A stretch of DNA of 12,629 bases from Baffinella frigidus (GCA_026770585.1 MU646557.1:373171-385799); one strand, 5' to 3'; shown: positions 10,101-12,510, numbered from the stretch's first letter. Translations and numbers: made by a program. Notes: a model not told the origin generated them from the letters alone.

Positions 10101-12510
10101 GTGTTGGGAATTGGAGCTCTTTGCTGGCATGATTTTAAGAATCTGTACTACGATAAGCCATCTAAACACTTTTAGCGCGAACGAGTGTGTATGAAAATCC
10201 CACTTATGCCCTGGCGCGGTGCAGGGTGAGGCGATCTACGCGTTCTGCACGCTCGCGGCGGGGGAGGTCATGACGGACGACATCCGCAAGGGCCTCAAGC
10301 AGGTCCTCCACTTTTGAAAAGCCCTCCACTTTTCAAACGACCGTTAGGGTTTCACGCAGGCCCTCCACTTTTCGAAAGCCCTCCACTTTTCAAGCGGCCT
10401 TTTTGAAAGACACCACGACAGAGTCTTCGAAGGGGTCGCCAAAAGTCAATTCCCCTGCAAGGCAGTAGATTTCAAAAGTCAAAACCGTGTCCTGACACGG
10501 TTTAAAAAAAATACCCCCTCCTCCACTCTGGCGTGGCACCCGTCACCTCTCGCAAAACGTCGTCGCCTTTTCGAAAGACGTTTGTTGATACTAGCATGGC
10601 CCCCATGTATCCCCCCTGAAGAAGGCTAGGTTCAGCAGGGATGACGAGAGGGGTCGGCGGTTCCGTGCGATCTCATCCGGATGAGTATTGATGATAAACA
10701 CTCGCCGGTAATGAAATTTTCTTCACAAACGCTTTAATAATTACTAGTAAGATCCATCTGGGTGGAAAAAATTGTTGCCGTGGCGTATTTATCATGAACA
10801 CATTTATCATGAACACTCGCCGCGATTAGATCCATCAAGGACGGGGTCTCCTGTGAGGACCTAGCCCACGATGAGCCCGCCTCGGGCCGCTCTTACCCTC
10901 AAGACGGGCCCGCCTCAGCACACCCCACGGGTCGCAGGCGCAGGGCAAAACACGATGAGAGACTGCAGGGGTACCTCGCTCATAAAAAATCGCCTCCCCC
11001 TAGGACCCTGCAGTAGTCCTACCCCCAGGGCCCTACGGTGGTCCTAGGGGGAGGGCGGTTTCTTATGAGCGAGGTAACCCTGTACAGCAGGTCTATGCCT
11101 ATGGTCCTACGGTGGTCATCACCTCCTTCCCCGGTGGGCAGCTCCCCAAGACACACTCCGGCATGGGAGCCATTCCTTCAGAAATGACGCCAACGGCTCC
11201 AATTCCAGATGTGCGAACGAGTATTTAAAATCTGACAACGGCTCCAATTCCTTACGGGTGAAAGGGTATTTAAAATCTGACAAGGTAATTAAAATGTAAT
11301 ACTCGCCTCTCCTGCAGATCGTGCGGTCACTCGCCTCTCCTGCAGATCGTGCGGTGCGAGATCGGAGATCGGCGCGTTCGCGGCACCCGACATCTGCGAT
11401 GCGCCGGGGCTCCCCAAGACCCGCTCTGGCGTTGGAGCCGTCCCTTCAAAAAATACGCAAACGGCTCCAATTCCATACGGGTGAAATTATATGGTATTTA
11501 AAACCCAAAACGCGGTATTTAAAACCTAATACGCGCCCCGCCTGCAGATCGTGCGGTCCGAGATCGGAGCATTCGCGGCACCCGACATCATCTGCGACGC
11601 GCCGGGGCTTCCCAAGACCCGCTCTGGGAAGATCATGCGCCGCATCCTCCGCAAGATCGCTGGCGGTAGCGCCCTCCCCCCCACACACTTGCCCCCCTAC
11701 TCGAGGCTGGAAAAAAAGACTTTTTAAAACCCCTGTTGCTCCCTAAAAGTCTTAGTTTCATGAAGGATTGCTCACGCTTAGAGCGTGAGCGACGTGACCA
11801 ATGCCGGTACACACCTAGCTCATGACACGAAACACATTCTGCAATTATGATGCCTTCCCCGTTTATCCCCACGACCCGCTCCGGCAAGATCATGCGCCGC
11901 ATCCTCCGCCAGACCCTGCACCCTCAACACGAAATACGAAATACGAAATACGAAACACGAAACCCTCTCATAAACGCTCTCCACTCACCGCCGAGCCTAA
12001 CCCGAACCCCTAAACTCTCAACCCCAAACCCCAAACCCCAAACCCAAAACCCAAAACCCAAAACCCAGAACCTAAAACCCCAAACCCCAAACCCCAAACC
12101 CCAAACTTCAAACCGCAAGGCCGTAAACATGGTTCTGTTATGCCTCTGACTGTGGGATTCAAACCGCAGGGACGACGGAGCTCGAGGACTTCGGGGACAT
12201 CTCGACGATCGCTGAGCCTGCCGTCGTCAAATATATGGTTATGTCTCTGGTAAATATATGGTTCTGTCTCTTGGCTCTGGGGTTTGAACCGCAGGGACGA
12301 CGGAGCTCGAGGAGCTTTCTAGTGAAGACGGTAGCGCGCTCGCCAGCTCGGCAGTCCCGATCCGGTGCCCCCCCACGTTGAACACGCTCCCGCTGACTGT
12401 TGGTGTGACCCGCAGGGACGACGGAGCTCGAGGACTTCGGGGACATCTCTACGATCGCTGAGCCTGCCGTCGTGGCGCAGCTCCTCCTCGATTCCAAGAA
12501 CGCCAAGTAG
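941..12510 (+). CDS. ACS: Acetyl-CoA synthetase (AMP-forming), 16 exons, 5'-partial
   Basis: The enzyme activates acetate with ATP to acetyl-AMP and transfers the acetyl group to CoA. Joined exons: 941-1111, 2112-2190, 2689-2730, 2868-2934, 3848-3923, 4862-4923, 5124-5169, 5522-5582, 6491-6578, 7382-7484, 7715-7821, 8556-8675, 8967-9087, 10225-10302, 11548-11665, 12416-12510. Their sum is 1434 nt, which is 477 residues plus TAG, with phases matching at every junction. Family motifs appear in order by visible residue: ATP-binding P-loop [11 protein letters not shown] (about 80-90), [12 protein letters not shown] (202-213), WWQTETGG (231-238), the hinge-region [26 protein letters not shown], and the C-terminal catalytic-lysine motif [16 protein letters not shown] with K435. 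In ACS and related ligases that lysine serves adenylation and is a known acetylation site. The start codon and about 170-190 N-terminal residues lie upstream, so cytosolic, plastid or mitochondrial location cannot be told. Exons are strongly GC-ending at third positions. Family assignment is very secure. Exon ends rest on frame continuity and homology, not on transcripts. Confidence 0.97.
1099..1128 (+). repeat. Exon 1 donor region, master of a 30-bp duplicate
   Basis: The last 13 bases of exon 1 plus 17 bases of intron (GTCGTGGGCCACG|GTGCC onward) recur without mismatch at 1301-1330. The copy therefore contains a complete second donor site within the intron. Confidence 0.95.
1301..1330 (+). 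repeat. Decoy copy of exon 1 3' edge with donor
   Basis: Thirty of thirty bases match 1099-1128, including the splice donor GTGCCG. It lies 202 bp downstream of the master. Using this donor would retain 202 bp of intron and shift the frame. Confidence 0.93.
1754..1820. repeat. GAAGAGATTTCATTC tandem array
   Basis: Several imperfect copies of a 15-bp unit, GAAGAGATTTCATTC, rich in TTC and GAA. They lie about 20 bp before the first decoy copy of exon 2. Confidence 0.85.
1841..1888 (+). repeat. Decoy copy 1 of exon 2 start
   Basis: After an intact acceptor (GGAACAG|G) the frame reads [26 protein letters not shown] is identical at nucleotide level to exon 2, and the match is lost where exon 2 has GCT (A) and the copy has GAC (D). 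It is a partial duplicate of the exon 2 acceptor edge. Confidence 0.9.
1940..2044 (+). repeat. Decoy copies 2 and 3 of exon 2 start
   Basis: A short piece at 1940-1956 (GGAACAGGCGGTGGCGGGG) resembles the exon 2 acceptor and first codons. A longer copy at 2003-2044 reads [14 protein letters not shown] after CCAG, and is followed by GTGCAC that could act as a donor. Differences from exon 2 within [11 protein letters not shown] are GAT/GAC and GAG/GAA (synonymous), and V/G and A/D. Confidence 0.82.
2112..2190 (+). CDS. ACS: ACS visible exon 2
   Basis: 26 codons plus one base, reading [21 protein letters not shown] then LLYTS. This is the lead into the ATP-binding P-loop (ACS consensus [17 protein letters not shown]). 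The acceptor is GACAG|G and the donor TCCG|GTCCTC. The intron splits the first glycine codon of GSTGQPKG. Confidence 0.95.
2191..2688 (+). other. Intron 2 (498 bp), telomere-like throughout
   Basis: It is almost entirely CCCTAAA repeats and variants (CCCTAAC, AACACT, CCACAAA), beginning 8 nt after the donor and running to the acceptor TAAACCAG. Two copies of the exon 2 3' edge sit inside (2250-2280 and 2339-2366). Confidence 0.92.
2250..2366 (+). repeat. Two decoy copies of exon 2 3' edge with donor
   Basis: CTTCCTTCTCTACACCTCCG followed by GTCC occurs at 2253-2275 and again at about 2342-2364, matching the exon 2 end and donor at 2172-2194. Both are preceded by CCTTGAACTCT, and perfect CCCTAAA repeats lie between them. 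The unit including repeats was apparently duplicated in tandem. Confidence 0.93.
2689..2730 (+). CDS. ACS: ACS visible exon 3 (42 nt microexon)
   Basis: It completes G and then reads [13 protein letters not shown]: the rest of the ATP/AMP phosphate-binding P-loop plus the HTTGGY-equivalent strand. The acceptor is ACCAG|G. The 3' end is set by family length (HSTAGY to HTTGGY), which forces a GC donor (CAG|GCTCAT). Confidence 0.93.
2731..2867 (+). other. Intron 3: GC-AG intron of telomere-like repeat
   Basis: This 137-bp intron consists of CCCAAA and CCCTAAA variants from donor to acceptor and ends in three perfect CCCTAAA units plus CCCAG. It starts with GC, not GT. CAGGCT occurs at both ends, overlapping the exon-intron junctions, so the exact cut is ambiguous by a few bases without changing the product. 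Confidence 0.88.
2868..2934 (+). CDS. ACS: ACS visible exon 4
   Basis: It completes G, then reads [21 protein letters not shown], and ends in two bases of W. This is the conserved ACS strand-helix segment after the P-loop ([20 protein letters not shown]). The donor TG|GTAAGG is the strongest 5' splice site in the gene. Confidence 0.95.
3041..3116. repeat. Direct repeat, copy 1 (copy 2 at 3739-3810)
   Basis: AGCCAGGAGATGTC, then AGTGCACCCCAGCCGCA, then CTCCTCGCTCGCAG and GGTTTGCAA recur 698 bp downstream with few mismatches. A third, shorter copy of the CGCAGGGTTTGC part lies at 3426-3470. The AGGAGATGTCTACTAGT part of copy 2 loosely resembles the exon 4 end (GTGACGTCTACTGGT), so the whole unit may derive from that junction. 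Confidence 0.85.
3133..3263. mobile_element. MITE-like foldback, 55-bp inverted arms
   Basis: The arms 3133-3188 and 3209-3263 are reverse complements except for one inserted base and one substitution. The loop is 20 bp. The arm ends read AAAAGTGGGGTAGTTAGGC, and the core contains CCTAGGACCTCCTACCGTAGG. No clear target duplication was found. It has no coding capacity and is presumed non-autonomous. Confidence 0.85.
3344..3690 (+). repeat. Decoy copies of exon 5 acceptor edge
   Basis: The true edge is GATGCAG|GTGTACGGCAGACTG at 3841. The best copy is at 3651 (GCTGCAG|GTGCACTGCAGACTG). Weaker ones are at about 3345 (GGTGCACGGCAGATTGG) and 3547 (GGTGCCCGGTGGATTGG). Each is followed by GGGTGCTGGG repeats, so the unit spread together with the repeat. 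Confidence 0.75.
3739..3810. repeat. Direct repeat, copy 2 (copy 1 at 3041-3116)
   Basis: This is the second copy of the AGCCAGGAGATGTC to CTCGCTCGCAGGGTTTGCAA unit. It ends only about 30 bp before the exon 5 acceptor. Confidence 0.85.
3848..3923 (+). CDS. ACS: ACS visible exon 5
   Basis: It completes W and reads [20 protein letters not shown] then NCATQ, the conserved ACS block WCTAD.GW.TGHSY..YGPL. The acceptor is TGCAG|G and the donor CAG|GTCAAC, with phase 0 at the 3' end. Confidence 0.96.
3924..4861 (+). other. Intron 5 (938 bp)
   Basis: Telomere-like repeats flank both splice sites: CCCTGAACC and CCATGAACC types at 3935-4010, and AAACCT hexamers at 4775-4855. The middle (about 4040-4680) is unique, with a foldback at 4096-4202 and an open frame of 214 codons at 4038-4682. 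I do not recognise that frame and do not call it a gene. GTACAAA phrases after TGGACTTTT recur at 4426 and 4550, suggesting an old duplication of about 124 bp. Confidence 0.8.
4096..4202. repeat. Foldback with internal perfect palindrome
   Basis: GCTCCGCCCAAAAATCTC (about 4101-4118) is the imperfect reverse complement of GAGATTTTCGGGCGTCGC (4183-4200). Inside lies a perfect 12-bp stem, CGAAGAATCGCC / GGCGATTCTTCG (4156-4183), with a 4-base loop. It may be a small inverted-repeat transposon relic. Confidence 0.75.
4862..4923 (+). CDS. ACS: ACS visible exon 6
   Basis: It reads [20 protein letters not shown] plus two bases of K, equivalent to the ACS segment MFEG.P..P...R.W...DK. The acceptor is TGCAG|G, preceded directly by AAACCT repeats. 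The donor is AA|GTACAC. Confidence 0.95.
4924..5123 (+). other. Intron 6 (200 bp), entirely telomere-like
   Basis: From the donor GTACACCCTG to the acceptor GAAACCAG the whole intron is CCCTGAA, CCCTACA, CCCTAAA and CCCGAAA variants. No other sequence is present. GTACA occurs at both the donor and the first bases of the next exon. Confidence 0.93.
5124..5169 (+). CDS. ACS: ACS visible exon 7 (46 nt microexon)
   Basis: It completes K, then reads [15 protein letters not shown], the ACS block K.....YTAPTAIR.L. The acceptor is ACCAG|G and the donor TCG|GTGCGC. Confidence 0.95.
5170..5521 (+). other. Intron 7 (352 bp)
   Basis: Mostly unique sequence. TGTGCGGAGTGCAGCTTATG (5387-5406) resembles the true exon 8 acceptor edge TGTGCGGCGCGCAG|CTGATG (5508-5527). 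CGACCTGACGTGTTC (5487) also has a relative at 5301 (TGACCTGTCGTGTTC), so one unit has been duplicated across the acceptor. Confidence 0.8.
5387..5406 (+). repeat. Decoy copy of exon 8 acceptor edge
   Basis: 17 of 20 bases match the true junction, including GCAG|CT. The copy runs into GGTGATCCTAG, which puts TAG in the exon 8 frame after a few codons. Confidence 0.78.
5522..5582 (+). CDS. ACS: ACS visible exon 8
   Basis: It reads [20 protein letters not shown] plus one base of G, matching the ACS segment L...G...(V/I)...D.SSLR.LG before [12 protein letters not shown]. The acceptor is CGCAG|C, one of only three in the gene not followed by G. The donor is CTCG|GTACGT. Confidence 0.94.
5656..5705 (+). 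repeat. Decoy copy of exon 8 3' edge, donor changed to GC
   Basis: CCGCGTCTTCG|GCGTGTTCCC parallels the true CCGTGTCCTCG|GTACGTTCCC at 5572. Both continue into CTCGT.CA.CCTCCCCACC and TCCTCCAACC. In the copy the donor dinucleotide is GC instead of GT. Confidence 0.88.
6171..6210 (+). repeat. Decoy copy 1 of exon 9 acceptor edge
   Basis: CGCGGCACGAACAG|GG is followed by ACGGTCGGCGGTCC, a degenerate form of GGTCCGTCGGTGAGCC. It lies exactly 100 bp before decoy 2. Confidence 0.82.
6271..6367 (+). pseudogene. Decoy copy 2 of exon 9, in frame then stopped
   Basis: After an intact ACGAACAG|GG acceptor, 6279-6349 reads [18 protein letters not shown] then VGEERC, then HFLVA and TAG at 6365. Against the true exon 9 (6483-6562) I count five substitutions in about 80 bases: four are synonymous and one changes K to E. 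The match stops within the Cys codon region, so the copy lacks the 3' part and the donor. If spliced in, it would truncate the enzyme before WWQTETGG. Confidence 0.9.
6491..6578 (+). CDS. ACS: ACS visible exon 9
   Basis: It completes G, then reads [19 protein letters not shown] then KERCPIVDT, and ends in two bases of [13 protein letters not shown] is an ACS hallmark and VDTW leads into the WWQTETGG motif. Chosen over the copy at 6279 because only this one continues through CPIVDTW to a donor (TG|GTCCGC) in the right phase. Confidence 0.97.
6579..7381 (+). other. Intron 9 (803 bp)
   Basis: CCCGAAA, CCCTGAA and CCCTAAA repeats fill 6590-6715. From 6720 to 7380 follows a tandem array in which each unit carries CCTGACGTATCCTCAGATTG, then GCGCTAGTG, then AAGGTGGTG, and a copy of the exon 10 start. 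Poly-G runs occur at about 6970 and 7087. Confidence 0.9.
6725..7380 (+). repeat. Tandem array of exon 10 acceptor-edge copies
   Basis: Units begin with GCCTGACGTATCC at 6725, 6883 and 7108, with a degenerate one at about 7227, so spacing is about 158, 225 and 119 bp. Exon-like pieces: 6850-6886 (ACAG|GCAGACAGAGACAGG), 7068-7110 (AAAG|GTGGCAGACGGAGAC), 7192-7230 (TCAG|GTGGTACACGGAGAC, reading [12 protein letters not shown] in frame) and 7306-7336 (TAAG|GTGGCAGACGGAGAC). The 7031-7097 copy also shares about 40 bp upstream of the junction with the true acceptor at 7341-7405. Confidence 0.93.
7382..7484 (+). CDS. ACS: ACS visible exon 10
   Basis: It completes W, then reads [20 protein letters not shown] then [22 protein letters not shown] is the adenylate-forming-family A5 motif region that shapes the acetate pocket in ACS. 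The acceptor is CAAAG|G, the only visible junction without CAG. Chosen over upstream copies because the frame continues to PGSA..PFFGV. The donor is GTG|GTGCGC. Confidence 0.97.
7485..7714 (+). other. Intron 10 (230 bp)
   Basis: Unique sequence without telomere-like repeats or recognisable exon copies. It ends with a C-rich stretch (CCCCCCCACCCCACCCC) just before the acceptor GGAACAG, the most conventional polypyrimidine tract in the window. Confidence 0.85.
7715..7821 (+). CDS. ACS: ACS visible exon 11
   Basis: 35 codons plus two bases, reading [20 protein letters not shown] then [15 protein letters not shown] and the start of R. It matches the ACS segment ..D..G..LEG...G.L.I...WP...R...GD..R. 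The acceptor is AACAG|G and the donor CG|GTCCGT. Confidence 0.95.
8103..8131 (+). repeat. Decoy copy of exon 11 3' edge, donor lost
   Basis: 28 of 29 bases match exon 11 (7784-7812: CCCAGCCAGATCCGGGG and onward); the one difference (TAC/TAT) is synonymous. The copy then lacks about 10 bases and reads ATCCGTACC where the true donor is GTCCGTGCC, so the donor GT has become AT. Confidence 0.9.
8239..8345. mobile_element. MITE-like foldback, 18-bp inverted ends
   Basis: Ends TATCCCTTAAGTGGCGAG (8240-8257) and CTCGCCACTTAACGGGTAT (8327-8345) are inverted repeats with few mismatches. A second internal palindrome, GCCGTCAAATTTGACGGC, is perfect. The core includes AGGTCCTAGG, shared with the elements at 3133 and 10966. 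No coding capacity. Confidence 0.8.
8468..8504. repeat. Small hairpin of the CCTACGGTAGG family
   Basis: GTCCTACCATAGG and CCTACGGTAGGAC pair with one mismatch across an 11-base loop. It lies 51 bp before the exon 12 acceptor. Confidence 0.75.
8556..8675 (+). CDS. ACS: ACS visible exon 12
   Basis: It completes R, then reads [19 protein letters not shown] then [37 protein letters not shown] is the adenylate-contacting Asp and hinge region of the family (YF(S/T)[15 protein letters not shown]). About seven extra residues (within [12 protein letters not shown]) lie between TYF and the IAGD motif compared with typical ACS. The acceptor is AGCAG|G and the donor AG|GTGCAC. Confidence 0.96.
8676..8966 (+). 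other. Intron 12 (291 bp)
   Basis: Its main content is the long hairpin at 8783-8850. The hairpin is followed by AGATGCTTGGAAACAAAACC at 8851, which recurs at 9954 in the next intron. A repeat of CCTGCAAACCA lies at 8919. No convincing exon copy was seen here. Confidence 0.82.
8783..8850. repeat. Long hairpin with 3-base loop
   Basis: AGTGGTTTGCAGGTTTCTT (8798-8816) and its perfect complement (8820-8838) face each other across CCG. Outer pairing continues imperfectly through ATGCAA/TTGCAT and TGAGA/TCTCA. In the pre-mRNA this would form a stable stem 116 nt before the acceptor. Confidence 0.9.
8967..9087 (+). CDS. ACS: ACS visible exon 13
   Basis: It completes R, then reads [18 protein letters not shown] then [20 protein letters not shown] and VK. 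R(V/I)DDV(L/I)NVSGHR(L/I)GTAE(I/L)ESA is an ACS signature covering the start of the mobile C-terminal domain. The acceptor is CCCAG|G and the donor AAG|GTATGC. Confidence 0.97.
9451..9505. repeat. CCTACGG repeat, copy 1 (copies at 9817 and 9981)
   Basis: TAGAATCCTACGGTAGGCC, then TCCGTAGG, then ATAGGGTTGTT and CTACGG recur at 9817-9871 with few changes. The last part (CATAGGGCTGTTCCTACGG) recurs again at 9980-9998. The inner segment pairs with itself (CCTACGG / CCGTAGG). Confidence 0.88.
9772..10070 (+). repeat. Three decoy copies of exon 14 start
   Basis: True edge: GTGCAG|GGTGAGGCGATCTAC. Copy 1 (GTGCAG at 9773-9778) reads [11 protein letters not shown], then runs on. Copy 2 (after GCAG at 9894) reads [11 protein letters not shown], then TGA. 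Copy 3 (after GCAG at 10023) reads [16 protein letters not shown], matching 45 bases of exon 14 with two substitutions before diverging. All three keep AG at the junction. Copies 1 and 2 also share the upstream AAC.GAACATTG. Confidence 0.93.
10225..10302 (+). CDS. ACS: ACS visible exon 14
   Basis: 26 codons in phase 0, reading [15 protein letters not shown] then [11 protein letters not shown], matching ACS G.AIYA.VTL..G......L...L...VR. Chosen over three upstream copies because only this one reaches an in-frame donor (CAG|GTCCTC) and a full family-length segment. Confidence 0.95.
10300..10402 (+). repeat. CCTCCACTTTTC tandem duplicate next to the donor
   Basis: CAG, then G.CCTCCACTTTT, then GCCCTCCACTTTTCAA occurs at 10300-10342 and again at 10357-10400. 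Unit one begins with the last codon of exon 14 and its donor (CAG|GTCC). Unit two has CAG|GCCC, so its donor GT is absent. Confidence 0.83.
10482..10503. repeat. Perfect 10-bp hairpin
   Basis: AAACCGTGTC and GACACGGTTT pair across a 2-base loop, followed by an A run on the + strand. It looks like a bacterial terminator only in the wrong orientation, and this is a nuclear intron, so no such role is proposed. Confidence 0.8.
10966..11082. mobile_element. MITE-like foldback, about 40-bp inverted arms
   Basis: The left arm starts CAGGGGTACCTCGCTCATAA and the right arm ends TTATGAGCGAGGTAACCCTG. Pairing continues inward through CGCC..CCCCCTAGGAC with a few mismatches. The core has CCTGCAGTAGTCCTA and CCCTACGGTGG. 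The motif CCTACGGTGGTC recurs just outside at 11105. No clear target-site duplication was found. Confidence 0.85.
11141..11310 (+). repeat. Degenerate unit with exon 15 middle, copy 1
   Basis: CAGCTCCCCAAGACACACTC then CGGCATGGGAGCC (11140-11172) echoes the codons for LPKTRSG. It is followed by AACGGCTCCAATTCC (11191 and again 11236) and GTATTTAAAATCTGACAA (11220 and 11265). The same block order recurs at 11409-11530. Confidence 0.8.
11318..11430 (+). pseudogene. Frameshifted decoy copy of exon 15
   Basis: A mini copy of the acceptor edge (CCTGCAG|ATCGTGCGGTC) lies at 11311-11327, then a long copy from 11346. The long copy matches exon 15 up to the codons for LPKTRSG, but a 7-base tandem duplicate (AGATCGG) after GAGATCGG shifts the frame, and one ATC codon of PDIIC is missing. 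It loses the match at the SG codons, just before the catalytic-lysine codon, and then runs into the AACGGCTCCAATTCC block. Confidence 0.9.
11548..11665 (+). CDS. ACS: ACS visible exon 15 (catalytic lysine)
   Basis: 39 codons plus one base, reading [20 protein letters not shown] then [20 protein letters not shown]435 (visible numbering) in SGKIMRR is the conserved C-terminal-domain lysine needed for acetyl-adenylate formation and the site of regulatory acetylation in studied ACS enzymes. The acceptor is TGCAG|A and the donor GGCG|GTAGCG. Confidence 0.97.
11873..11909 (+). repeat. Decoy copy of exon 15 3' part
   Basis: The frame reads [12 protein letters not shown] then QTL, and matches exon 15 from the ACC codon to the CGC before K. 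Two differences, TCT/TCC and GGG/GGC, are both synonymous. The copy carries the catalytic-lysine codon but diverges before the donor and has no acceptor of its own. Confidence 0.92.
11933..12115. repeat. Telomere-like and ATACGAA repeats in intron 15
   Basis: Short ATACGAA units (11937-11955) are followed by CCCCAAA, CCCAAAA and CCTAAAA variants to about 12110. The C-rich strand is sense, as in most introns of this gene. The reverse-strand frames rich in GFGVWGL are translations of this repeat. Confidence 0.9.
12286..12313 (+). repeat. Decoy copy 2 of exon 16 start
   Basis: GAACCGCAG|GGACGACGGAG and a further 8 bases (CTCGAGGA) match the true edge, then diverge at GCTTTC. The upstream GGTTCTGT and CTCTG phrases are shared with decoy 1, showing that the duplicated unit spans the acceptor. 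Confidence 0.9.
12333..12371 (-). repeat. Inverted copy of part of exon 13
   Basis: 36 of 39 bases match the reverse complement of 8991-9029, the [13 protein letters not shown] region of exon 13. It lies more than 3.3 kb downstream of its source and in opposite orientation, unlike all other exon copies in the window. Confidence 0.9.
12416..12510 (+). CDS. ACS: ACS visible exon 16 (last coding exon, TAG stop)
   Basis: It completes G, then reads [19 protein letters not shown] then [11 protein letters not shown] and TAG (12508-12510). It matches the ACS C-terminus (G....LGD.STL.DP.VV..L). The acceptor is CGCAG|G. Chosen over the copies at 12170 and 12295 because it ends as the family does. Confidence 0.95.

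Larger units (their letters stand above)
9088..10224 (+). other. Intron 13 (1137 bp)
   Basis: Telomere-like repeats run from 13 nt after the donor to about 9316 (CCCGGAA types, then ATAAACC). Next come a CCTACGGTAGG-type segment (9451-9505), unique sequence, a GAA run at about 9735, and three decoy copies of the exon 14 start (9772-9804, 9890-9928, 10020-10070). An open frame at 9490-9930 crosses these copies and is not a gene. Confidence 0.87.
10303..11547 (+). other. Intron 14 (1245 bp), the longest
   Basis: Contents: CCTCCACTTTTC repeats (10303-10402), a hairpin (10482-10503), a TTTATCATGAACAC duplicate at 10788 and 10802, a foldback (10966-11082), and duplicated blocks carrying parts of exon 15 (11130-11540). 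Between these, 10510-10960 is mostly unique and I see no gene in it. Confidence 0.86.
12170..12381 (+). pseudogene. Decoy copy 1 of exon 16, possible alternative last exon
   Basis: The acceptor ACCGCAG|GG is followed by 58 bases matching exon 16 with a single synonymous change (TCG for TCT): [19 protein letters not shown]. The copy then continues KYMVMSLV and stays open to TGA at 12379-12381, giving about 51 novel residues in place of the normal end ([11 protein letters not shown]). If used, the protein would have an altered C-terminus after the catalytic lysine. Confidence 0.85.
11666..12415 (+). other. Intron 15 (750 bp)
   Basis: Contents in order: a hairpin at about 11771-11790 (CGCTTAGAGCG), a copy of the exon 15 3' part (11873-11909), ATACGAA and CCCCAAA repeats (11933-12110), two copies of the exon 16 start, and an inverted copy of part of exon 13 (12333-12371). 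Confidence 0.9.

Noticed and set aside
10482-10510. Rho-independent terminator (hairpin plus A run)
   Set aside because: It lies inside a spliceosomal intron of a nuclear gene, with A rather than T following on the sense strand.
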